The translations under genes were made by a program, and so were the position numbers. The notes below the pieces were generated by a model, which did no database searches, had not been told where the DNA came from, and worked only from the letters and a program-made list of their open reading frames with translations. From contig JAGAYI010000025.1 in NCBI GenBank assembly GCA_017940545.1, positions 1 to 45,581 on the forward strand: DNA of 45,581 nt. The letters are read 5' to 3'. The DNA comes from Prevotella sp. Lineage in GTDB: Bacteria > Bacteroidota > Bacteroidia > Bacteroidales > Bacteroidaceae. This document shows positions 1 to 6,902 of this stretch, in pieces (the stretch's first letter is position 1; each line of letters opens with the position of its first letter).

Positions 1-480
1 GCCTTTGCCGAATACTTCGTAAACTCCATCCTTGGCTATGATGCCAGGCACGTGTTTCAGCACATCGTCGGCAGTACCTATCTGGCTGAGCGGGGTGTTT
101 GTGACGTTTGTCACAAATCCCTCGCTGCCCATTTGGAACTGTGGAACATGACCTTTCACCACGACCTCACCCAGCATCTGTGTGTCGGGCTGCATCTGTA
201 TGTCGCCCACGTTTCCCTGTCGTGCGTCGATATACTTTGTTATATATCCTATACTCGATACTTTCAGCAAGCCATCGTTACGTTCGGTGGCAATAGAGAA
301 AGTTCCATCATCCTTAGTAACGGCTCCAGCAACGAAAGCGGAGTCGGCACGGTTGACAAGCACAACGTTGACAAACGGCATCGGCTGGGCTTGCTCGTCA
401 ATCACCCGTCCGCTGATGTCCTGTGCAGTCGAAGCTATCGCCACGAGGCACATCATGGAAAATAGAATCAGTCTTTTCAT
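1..480 (-). CDS. TonB-dependent receptor-type outer-membrane protein, N-terminal part (cut by window edge)
   Basis: I read this from the ATG at 478-480 leftwards; it stays open for 160 codons to the window edge, so the C-terminal part lies outside. Residues 1-19 (MKRLILFSMMCLVAIASTAQ) are a signal peptide. Residues 20-100 look like a carboxypeptidase-regulatory-like (CarboxypepD_reg) fold: it starts DISGRVIDE, continues with PFVNVVLVN, and contains SSIGY near 78. Then LGEVVVKG and a plug-like segment follow (IGTADDVLKHVPGI ending in VFGKG). That order is typical of Bacteroidetes TonB-linked receptors, which import ligands across the outer membrane using TonB energy. The substrate cannot be read from this piece. 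A LuxR-type regulator gene lies 138 bp upstream on the same strand and a twin palindrome sits between them, suggesting dedicated control. The family call is firm; the subclass (SusC-like or OMP_b-brl type) is not. Confidence 0.85.
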   Translation of the reverse strand, partial: MKRLILFSMMCLVAIASTAQDISGRVIDEQAQPMPFVNVVLVNRADSAFVAGAVTKDDGTFSIATERNDGLLKVSSIGYITKYIDARQGNVGDIQMQPDTQMLGEVVVKGHVPQFQMGSEGFVTNVTNTPLSQIGTADDVLKHVPGIIAKDGVYEVFGKG

Positions 481-532
481 ACCTTTTACGAGTTTTTGTC
501 CGCAAAATAAATGAAACAGCCAAATAAACCTA

Positions 533-587
533 CTACCCAAATGGGTAATTCTGCATCGCGGGGATGAAAAATTACCCATTTGGGTAA
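533..587. promoter_or_regulatory. Twin palindromic operator-like sites before the receptor gene
   Basis: Two near-identical palindromes lie in the 138-bp gap between regulator and receptor. Site 1 (534-547) has arms TACCCA/TGGGTA around AA. Site 2 (572-587) has arms TTACCCA/TGGGTAA around TT. Their centres are 39 bp apart. They lie 54-107 bp upstream of the receptor start, just upstream of a possible minus-strand -7 element (complement of 501-509, imperfect TATTTTG). Paired identical dyads are what a dimeric HTH protein would bind. The LuxR-type protein encoded immediately upstream is the obvious candidate, but that link is inference. Confidence 0.7.
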
Positions 588-618
588 CAAAATATGTTAA
601 AATCGTGAGGATGACGGC

Positions 619-1407
619 TTAGACGAGCCCGTAATTGGTAGCGAGGGCGAGGGCTTCGGTGATGTTCTGTACGTCGAGCTTCTCGAAAATCTGGCGGCGA
701 TAGAACTTCACGGTGTCGAACGAGCGGAGCATCTTCTCGGCTATCTCTTTCATGGTGTAGCCCTGTGCCGAGAGCGTCAGAATCTGCTTCTCCTCAGGCT
801 TCAGGGTAATGGTCTCGCGGCTCTTCCATCGGTGGGCCTCCAAAGAATACTCGCGCTTCTCGCCCGTATGGAACTGGAAGAATTCGATGTGCCCGGCCTC
901 CTTGTGGGGCGAGAGCGAGACGGTGCAAAGTGCGAGCCAGACGCGGCCTTCCGGGGTCATGGCAAGGGGCGTAATCTTGTGGTTGACAAGCAGCAGACGG
1001 ATTCCCGAACTTCGTTCGCCTACCCGTAGCCTTTCACCGTGGGTGATGTGGAAGTCGTAGGACATCATGCACTGGCGGCGGTTCTCCAAAGGTTCGTCGT
1101 AGAAGGCACGGAACCCGGAGCGGTTTAGTTCGGTGAGCATCGGCACCTCGTCCTCGGGCACATGGCTCAGGTAGAAACCGTAGCCCATATGGCGTACCTC
1201 GTCGGCAGTGTGTCCGCAGAGGAAGAGCGGATTGTCCGACACGTAGAGGAAGTTCTTGCGGTAGTAGTCGATGATGTAGATGCTCTGGTAGGTGGTCTGC
1301 GCGAAAGCCTGTGCCGCCTCCACGTAAGGCTGTGCCCGCTGGTAGTCGGCATCGGTGATGCCCTCCACGCGGTTCTCGTACATAAAGAAATCGTCTATCT
1401 GTGCCAT
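619..1407 (-). CDS. PAS-like/LuxR-type HTH transcriptional regulator
   Basis: 262 residues. The C-terminal ~60 residues form a LuxR/GerE helix-turn-helix: LKPEEKQILTLSAQGYTMKEIAEKM, then SFDTVKFYRRQIFEKLDVQNITEALALA, with the usual spacing of the family. The N-terminal ~130 residues (QSIYIIDYYRKNFLYVSDNP, then GFYLSHVPEDE) resemble a PAS-type sensor fold. There is no response-regulator receiver domain, so it is probably a one-component regulator that senses a small molecule or partner. The start at 1407 is preceded by a -7 box at 1499-1506. It is transcribed toward the receptor gene and the twin palindromes, so it likely controls that receptor. The ligand is unknown. Confidence 0.85.
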   Translation of the reverse strand: MAQIDDFFMYENRVEGITDADYQRAQPYVEAAQAFAQTTYQSIYIIDYYRKNFLYVSDNPLFLCGHTADEVRHMGYGFYLSHVPEDEVPMLTELNRSGFRAFYDEPLENRRQCMMSYDFHITHGERLRVGERSSGIRLLLVNHKITPLAMTPEGRVWLALCTVSLSPHKEAGHIEFFQFHTGEKREYSLEAHRWKSRETITLKPEEKQILTLSAQGYTMKEIAEKMLRSFDTVKFYRRQIFEKLDVQNITEALALATNYGLV

Positions 1408-1498
1408 ATTGCTCTTCGTTTTATTCGGTTATAAGCTTGACTCTGCTCTCGCTGCTCCGGATTTCCGTTCCATCGTCAGTCAGTCGTTTCTTTCGGTA

Positions 1499-1526
1499 CA
1501 AAGGTACGAAAAGTTTCCGAGACAAA
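1499..1526 (-). promoter_or_regulatory. Promoter of the LuxR-type regulator
   Basis: Read on the minus strand, 1506-1499 is TACCTTTG, a match to the Bacteroidetes -7 box TAnnTTTG. A TTTG at 1526-1523 could be the -33 element, although the 16-nt spacer is short. The leader would be about 85 nt. I see nothing else coding between 1527 and 1700. Confidence 0.6.
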
Positions 1527-1700
1527 AGTAGACAATTGAGAAATATCTTCTTCCTCATCCTCTATCGCTCCCTGTCCCGGTTCCAGTGAGCACTTTTTCT
1601 TTTCAGACAATACTGAACAGGAACTGTTGGTTGGTGTATTCCCACTGGACGACGTGGAGCTGATAAACCATGTGGCAGTACTGACTTTTTTATTCCCCTG

Positions 1701-2213
1701 TCAGTACTCCTCCAGTATCTTTTGTAGTTTCTCTTTTCGTTTCTGCCGTTTGCTCTTTATTTTCAGTTTGCCGCACAGGAAGTTGACGATTTCCTGTATT
1801 CCAACGGAAACGCTGATGCCTACGGTCATGGCACCGCCGGCCTGCTCCTGTGGCTGACGGGTAATCCATTTTCCCCAGCGTTCCAGTTGCATGTTCTGTT
1901 CGGTGCAATGCGGCATGGTCATGATACCCTTCCAGTCGGGTTCCACGAAGTTAGGCTTGTCTTTTAACGCTGCTTTTGCCAAAAAGTCAGGCTCGACGGG
2001 AGCGAGGATGTCGTTCTGGTTCGGAGCGATGGTATTGGGCATCTTGCTGAGCCATTCCTCCATGTCCCGCTGTATGGATGGGTCGGAGTAGTCGCCGGAG
2101 TCAGCTGGCAGTATCTGTTGCGGCACTCCATGCTCGTGACGATTGTCCTGTCCCCTTGCTAAGGAGGATATGAACAATAATATCAGTATGAGCATTGACA
2201 GTCTCCCAATCAT
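1701..2213 (-). CDS. Small secreted/periplasmic protein of unknown function
   Basis: 170 residues. Residues 1-21 (MIGRLSMLILILLFISSLARG) form a signal peptide with cleavage near G-Q. The mature part is hydrophilic with an acidic, proline-containing middle (DMEEWLSKMPNTIAPN, LAPVEPDFL). Near the C-terminus a hydrophobic Gly/Val stretch (GGAMTVGISVSVGIQEIVNFL, about residues 126-146) is followed by a strongly basic tail (KLKIKSKRQKRKEKLQK). That layout could be one C-terminal membrane anchor with a basic inside end, or an amphipathic helix. I do not recognise a family. Its own -7 box lies at 2249-2256, and it is separated from the LuxR-type gene by about 290 bp, so it is probably monocistronic. 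Confidence 0.65.
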   Translation of the reverse strand: MIGRLSMLILILLFISSLARGQDNRHEHGVPQQILPADSGDYSDPSIQRDMEEWLSKMPNTIAPNQNDILAPVEPDFLAKAALKDKPNFVEPDWKGIMTMPHCTEQNMQLERWGKWITRQPQEQAGGAMTVGISVSVGIQEIVNFLCGKLKIKSKRQKRKEKLQKILEEY

Positions 2214-2248
2214 ACCATTATTTGGCGTTTAGATGTGTAATGATGGCG

Positions 2249-2256
2249 CAAAGATA
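2249..2256 (-). promoter_or_regulatory. -7 box for the 1701-2213 gene
   Basis: The minus strand reads TATCTTTG followed by C, 36 nt upstream of the ATG. No clear -33 TTTG is visible. Confidence 0.55.
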
Positions 2257-2382
2257 GTGTTTTACAGGAGATTATGGCCTTAACGGAATCTTATATCATG
2301 TCAATGATATATAAAATAAAGATGATTTATGTTTTTGCAACTTAACAAATGAAAAGAAGTGTAATTTATTTATAGTCCATAA

Positions 2383-2414
2383 TTTTGTATTTAGTAAAGT
2401 TCTTTGTATCTTTG
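2383..2414 (+). promoter_or_regulatory. Promoter of the prolyl oligopeptidase gene
   Basis: TTTTG at 2383-2387, a 19-nt spacer and TATCTTTG at 2407-2414 form a textbook Bacteroidetes promoter. Transcription would start near 2421. This rules against the TTG at 2423 as start and favours the ATG at 2435. Confidence 0.8.
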
Positions 2415-2434
2415 CAAAAATATTGATAAGAACG

Positions 2435-4528
2435 ATGAAAAGAATAGTTTTGATGACAATGACCATGATGGCTACGAGTCTGATGCAGGCTCAGGGTTTG
2501 CAGTACCCCAAGGCCGAGAAGGACGGCACGGTGGATGATTATTTCGGTGTGAAGGTTGCCGACCCGTACCGGTGGCTGGAGAACGACACGTCGGCACAGA
2601 CAGCAGCCTGGGTGGAGGCAGAGAATAAGGTGACGAATGCCTATCTGGGGAAGATACCCACACGCGGAAAACTGTTGAAACGCCTTACCGAGCTGTCGAA
2701 CTACGAGAAGATAGGTGCCCCGCGCAAGCGTCACGGCAAGTGGTACTTCTATAAGAACAACGGTCTGCAGAACCAGAGTGTGCTCTACGTGATGGACAAT
2801 CTGGGCGGCACGCCCCGTGTGTTTCTTGACCCCAATACGCTGAGCGACGATGGTACGGTGGCCATGAATGGTGTGTATTTCTCGAACAACGGCAAGTGGG
2901 CTGCCTACAGCATCTCGCGCTCAGGTTCCGACTGGAGGGAGTTCTTCGTCATTGACCTCAAGACGGGTCAACTGACAGGCGACCATATAGAATGGGCGAA
3001 ATTCTCAGGTGCTGCCTGGCAAGGCGATGGTTTCTACTACTCTACGTACGACCGCCCGACAGAGGGTAAGGAGTTCTCGAATATCAATGAGGGCATGAAG
3101 ATATACTATCACAAACTGGGTACGCCACAGTCAGACGATGTGCTGTTCTACCAGAATCCCACGCAGCCAAAGCGCTTCTATGGCGTTATGGTCAACGAGG
3201 AGGAAACGCTCATGTATCTCTATGAGAGTGGTGCCGGTGCAGGCAACAATCTGTTTGTTAGGGATTTGCGTCAGCCGGATTCGCAGTTCATCCAGATGAC
3301 GGACAATATGGACTTCCAGTATAGCCCCATCTACAACGAAGGCGACAAGATATACCTCTATACCAACTATGGCGCTCCGAAGGGCTGCATCATGACGGCC
3401 GACATCCGTAAGCCAGGTCTTAGCGACTGGCAAGTGCTGATAGCCGAGCAGCAGAACATGCTGAGCGGTGTGGATGTCATCAACCGGCAATTTCTCCTTA
3501 CTTATAACCAGGATGCCTGCGACCATGCCTTCGTCTATGGGCTTGACGGAAAGATGCGCCACGAAGTGAAGCTGCCAATGGTTGGCAGTGTGGGCTTTAC
3601 GGGCGACGAGAAGGGTGAGGAGTGTTTCTACACGTTCTCGTCGTTCACCATGCCGGGCACCATCTACCGTTACGATATGGTGAAGAATGAGAGCACGCTT
3701 TACGCCCAGCCGAACGTCAAGTTCCGTCAGCAGGACTACGAGAGCCGCCAGTTTTTTTTCAAGAGCAAGGATGGTACGCGCGTGCCAATGTTTATTACTT
3801 ATAAAAAAGGCCTGAAGCGCAATGGCAAGAATCCCGTCTATCTCTACGGCTATGGCGGTTTCAACATCTCGTTAGGCCCAGGCTTCTCGGCCATGCGCAT
3901 CCCCTTTCTTGAGCAGGGAGGCATTTATGCTCAGGTGAATCTGCGCGGTGGTAGCGAGTATGGCGAGGCATGGCATCTGGCAGGCACGAAGATGCAGAAG
4001 CAGAACGTGTTTGACGATTTCATAGCTGCTGCAGAATACCTGATCAGCGAGGGATACACCTCCAAACAGAAACTCGCCATCGTAGGCGGCTCAAACGGCG
4101 GTCTGCTTGTTGGAGCCTGCATGACGCAGCGTCCGGACCTGTTCCGTGTGGCCATTCCCCAGGTCGGTGTGATGGACATGCTGCGCTACCATCGGTTCAC
4201 CATTGGCTGGAACTGGGCTTCGGATTATGGCACCAGCGAGGATTCCCGTGAGATGTTTGAATACCTGAAAGGCTATTCACCGTTACATAACCTGAAACCG
4301 GGTGTCAGCTACCCGGCAACGCTCGTTACCACTGCCGACCATGACGACCGTGTGGTTCCTGCCCACTCGTTTAAGTTTGCCGCCACGTTGCAGGAGTGTC
4401 AGGCAGGCACTGCCCCCGTGCTGATACGCATCGACACGAAGGCAGGTCACGGCGGTGGCAAACCCTTGGCGAAGGTACTGGAAGAGCAGGCGGACATCTA
4501 CTCGTTTATACTGTACAACATGAAATGA
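2435..4528 (+). CDS. Prolyl oligopeptidase (S9A serine peptidase), exported
   Basis: 697 residues from the ATG at 2435 (MKRIVLMTMTMMATSLMQAQG is a signal peptide). Residues ~30-80 match the N-terminal S9 segment (YPKAEKDGTVDDYFGVKVADPYRWLE). A seven-bladed propeller region follows to about residue 430, then the alpha/beta-hydrolase domain (NPVYLYGYGGFN...). The triad is visible: Ser553 in GGSNGG, Asp637 in DHDDRVVP and His672 in AGHGGG. These numbers and the total length are close to porcine prolyl oligopeptidase. It should cleave after proline in short peptides, here in the periplasm. It is a single gene with its own promoter and is followed directly by a hairpin at 4529-4553. High confidence in family; the natural substrate is unknown. 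Confidence 0.95.
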   Translation: MKRIVLMTMTMMATSLMQAQGLQYPKAEKDGTVDDYFGVKVADPYRWLENDTSAQTAAWVEAENKVTNAYLGKIPTRGKLLKRLTELSNYEKIGAPRKRHGKWYFYKNNGLQNQSVLYVMDNLGGTPRVFLDPNTLSDDGTVAMNGVYFSNNGKWAAYSISRSGSDWREFFVIDLKTGQLTGDHIEWAKFSGAAWQGDGFYYSTYDRPTEGKEFSNINEGMKIYYHKLGTPQSDDVLFYQNPTQPKRFYGVMVNEEETLMYLYESGAGAGNNLFVRDLRQPDSQFIQMTDNMDFQYSPIYNEGDKIYLYTNYGAPKGCIMTADIRKPGLSDWQVLIAEQQNMLSGVDVINRQFLLTYNQDACDHAFVYGLDGKMRHEVKLPMVGSVGFTGDEKGEECFYTFSSFTMPGTIYRYDMVKNESTLYAQPNVKFRQQDYESRQFFFKSKDGTRVPMFITYKKGLKRNGKNPVYLYGYGGFNISLGPGFSAMRIPFLEQGGIYAQVNLRGGSEYGEAWHLAGTKMQKQNVFDDFIAAAEYLISEGYTSKQKLAIVGGSNGGLLVGACMTQRPDLFRVAIPQVGVMDMLRYHRFTIGWNWASDYGTSEDSREMFEYLKGYSPLHNLKPGVSYPATLVTTADHDDRVVPAHSFKFAATLQECQAGTAPVLIRIDTKAGHGGGKPLAKVLEEQADIYSFILYNMK

Positions 4529-4553
4529 GGGTAGCCTGCATATAGGCTACCCC
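4529..4553 (+). terminator. Hairpin after the prolyl oligopeptidase gene
   Basis: GGGTAGCCT (4529-4537) and AGGCTACCC (4544-4552) form a perfect 9-bp stem with a 6-nt loop right after the stop codon. There is no T tract, so termination or 3'-end protection is inferred from position. Confidence 0.65.
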
Positions 4554-4580
4554 CATTGAAGGTCCTTGTCCGTAGGGCCT

Positions 4581-4737
4581 TTATTTCTTCTTTTTCATAT
4601 CGAAGCCTATGCGGATGCCGTCATAGTTCTTGCTGAGTTCCCCGAATTTCTTGTAGGTGTCGTCGTTGCTCAGGGCAGCCATCGTCTGCAGGACGGTGAG
4701 CAGCTTCTTTGACTCGAAGAGCAGGGCAATGCTGCCC
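4581..4737 (-). pseudogene. 3'-terminal fragment of a DUF4923 lipoprotein gene
   Basis: Read leftwards, this encodes about 51 codons ending at a TAA (4583-4581): GSIALLFESKKLLTVLQTM, then AALSNDDTYKKFGELSKNYD, then GIRIGFDMKKKK. It is nearly identical in protein to the last 50 residues of the intact gene at 8992-9603 (one substitution and one extra Lys), but the DNA differs at many silent positions. Similarity stops abruptly near 4737, where an inverted repeat begins (GCCCGAC 4734-4740 / GTCGGGC 4755-4761). No start codon or lipoprotein signal precedes it. The mostly silent divergence says both copies were once under protein-level selection, so this is an old paralogue that was later cut down. 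A hairpin (AAGGTCC/GGGCCTT, about 4558-4581) lies beyond its 3' end. Confidence 0.85.
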
Positions 4738-4838
4738 GACCCGCCGTGAGGCCCGTCGGGCTTTCCTTTGCCGCGTCACGCCATCGGTAGTACCGAGGGG
4801 TTGGGCGAGAGAGTTGTTAATTTTTTTCCGGGAAAAAA

Positions 4839-4870
4839 TTTGCTTGTTTCATATTTATGCAGTACTTTTG
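4839..4870 (+). promoter_or_regulatory. Promoter of the transglutaminase-fold pair
   Basis: TTTG at 4839-4842, a 20-nt spacer and TACTTTTG at 4863-4870. The leader to the ATG at 4938 is about 60 nt. Confidence 0.75.
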
Positions 4871-4937
4871 CAGGCCACTTTGAAAAAGAGTTCAGTAGTT
4901 TTGATACGCTAATAAGATATACACTATTGGGAGAACA

Positions 4938-6902
4938 ATGAAAAGAATTTGTTTTTTGCTGGTTCTGCTTGCTGCCATTCACGCTGCGGCACAGGACTTG
5001 GAACCAAACCTTAAATGGGGAAAACCGACACAAGCAGAGCTGACGATGACGACCTACGCGCAGGATCCTGACGCGGATGCTGTTGAGCTCTACAGACTGA
5101 CGGACGTCTATTACGTCTTCAGGGAAGATGGTTTCCGCGTCATCTATAGTACCAAGAGACGCCTGAAGGTGCTGAAGGACGACGGTAAGCGCGTTGCTGA
5201 CCAGGGCATCAGTTACAGGCAGACGCAGGGCAAGACGGAACGTGAATACGTGACCGGCCTGAAGGCTACGGCCTACAACATGGAGAACGGCCGGGTGGTG
5301 AAGACGAAGATGGAGCGCAGCATGGTGCACGAGGAGCGCCTTGACAAGCATTATTGTCTGACGAAGTTCAGCGTTCCGCAAGTAAAGGTGGGCACGGTGA
5401 TAGAGTATGAGTACGATATAGAGAGTGACTTCTTCTATGACTTGCACGACTGGATTGGACAGGGTGAGATTCCCGTGCTATACACGCAGTATAAGCTGTC
5501 GATACCTGAATGGCTGAAGTTTAACATAGAAATTACCGGTACGGAGCCTATGGAGCAGGTGGCCGACAAGGCCACCATGTCGTTAGGTGCAGAGATTCTG
5601 CCTACAGACACGTACAAGGTGACGGGACACCATCTCTCTGCGCTGAAGGACGACGACTACCTCTGGTGTGCTGACGACTATGCCTGCAAGGTAACCCACG
5701 AACTGTTAGGTATTTACATTCCAGGCAGTGTACACAAGAGCTACACTTCGACCTGGGAAGACATTGAACGCATGCTGCAGGAAGACGATGAGTTCGGCAG
5801 TCGCATCAGGAACAGCAGTCCGCTGAAAGACGAAATAGCTCAGGCCGGCATTGCCGGCATCGAGGATGTGCGCCAGCGCTCTATGGCAGTTTTCCAGTTG
5901 CTTCGTCAGCGGGTGCGTTGGAATGGCGAGTATGCCTTCTGGGCCAAGTCGGGCTCCAAGGTGCTGAAAGAGGGTACTGGCAGCAATGCCGACCTGAATT
6001 TCCTGTACATCAACATGCTGCACGATGCCGGCGTGAAAGCGTCGCCCATTGTGTTGCGCAGCCGCAAACTCGGAAGACTACCCTTCTCGCATGCCAGTCT
6101 GAAATACCTGTCAACGTTTGTGGTAGGCATTCATGAGAACGACAGCACCATGTCGTTCATTGACTGTTCCACGCTCGACGACGGCTGTCTTAACGTTCTT
6201 CCTTCCCATTTGTTAGCCGACAAGGCCCGCGTGGTGAACAAGACGGGAGCCGGAGGGTGGATCAACCTGCTGTCGGCAGCGAAGGGCCGTGAGGTGACGA
6301 CCGTGCAGGCTACCCTCGGAGCCGACGGTCTGCTGACAGGCAAGCGCATTCGCCAATGCTACTATCAGGATGCCTTGGCGACGCGAAAAACGTGGCGTAC
6401 TGCCAAGGACAGTCTGGAACTGATACACCAGATGCAGGAAAGCGCTGGCATGACCATACAGGAGTATGCCATAGAGGGTCGCCACGACAACAGCCCCCAA
6501 GTTAAGGAGACCTTGCGCTTCACCAAACAATGCGACGTGACTGGAGGCATGATTTACATGAACCCGTTAGTGTTCTCGCCACAAAAGAACAATCCTTTTA
6601 CTGAGGCTACCCGCCGGCTGCCCATAGAATTTCCCTACGCGCAGCACGACCAGCAGAACGTGAGTGTGACGCTGCCCGAAGGCTGGGTGATTGAGGAGAT
6701 GCCGAAACCTATTGTGCTGAAGTCGGACGGCATCACGGTGCGCATACTCGGGGCGCAGAGCGGCAGGCAGCTGACCATGCAGTACCGCATATCCGTTGAC
6801 CGTACTTTTTTTGACGCGACGGAATATCAGGACATCAAGGCGCTGTTTGACCAGTTGGTGGAGAACTGCAACAACATGATAGCCATCAAGAAAATGCCAT
6901 GA
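4938..6902 (+). CDS. DUF3857/transglutaminase-fold secreted protein, catalytic residues lost
   Basis: 654 residues, signal peptide 1-18 (MKRICFLLVLLAAIHAAA). Residues ~50-240 match DUF3857 (IYSTKRRLKVLKDDG, VPQVKVGTVIEYEYDIESDFF). A transglutaminase-like fold spans about 310-420. Where active members have G-x-Cys-x-D, this one has GSNADLNFL with Asn350; where a catalytic His is expected it has YLSTFVVGI. The Asp-like position in FIDCS is kept. It is therefore most likely a non-catalytic member that binds rather than cleaves or cross-links peptides. Its stop overlaps the start of the next gene by 4 nt (ATGA), so the two are translated together. Role unknown; probably periplasmic or outer-membrane associated. 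Confidence 0.85.
   Translation: MKRICFLLVLLAAIHAAAQDLEPNLKWGKPTQAELTMTTYAQDPDADAVELYRLTDVYYVFREDGFRVIYSTKRRLKVLKDDGKRVADQGISYRQTQGKTEREYVTGLKATAYNMENGRVVKTKMERSMVHEERLDKHYCLTKFSVPQVKVGTVIEYEYDIESDFFYDLHDWIGQGEIPVLYTQYKLSIPEWLKFNIEITGTEPMEQVADKATMSLGAEILPTDTYKVTGHHLSALKDDDYLWCADDYACKVTHELLGIYIPGSVHKSYTSTWEDIERMLQEDDEFGSRIRNSSPLKDEIAQAGIAGIEDVRQRSMAVFQLLRQRVRWNGEYAFWAKSGSKVLKEGTGSNADLNFLYINMLHDAGVKASPIVLRSRKLGRLPFSHASLKYLSTFVVGIHENDSTMSFIDCSTLDDGCLNVLPSHLLADKARVVNKTGAGGWINLLSAAKGREVTTVQATLGADGLLTGKRIRQCYYQDALATRKTWRTAKDSLELIHQMQESAGMTIQEYAIEGRHDNSPQVKETLRFTKQCDVTGGMIYMNPLVFSPQKNNPFTEATRRLPIEFPYAQHDQQNVSVTLPEGWVIEEMPKPIVLKSDGITVRILGAQSGRQLTMQYRISVDRTFFDATEYQDIKALFDQLVENCNNMIAIKKMP

Noticed and set aside
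4709-4912. 67-codon frame between the DUF4923 fragment and the transglutaminase gene
   Set aside because: It crosses the promoter at 4839-4870 and has no recognisable features.
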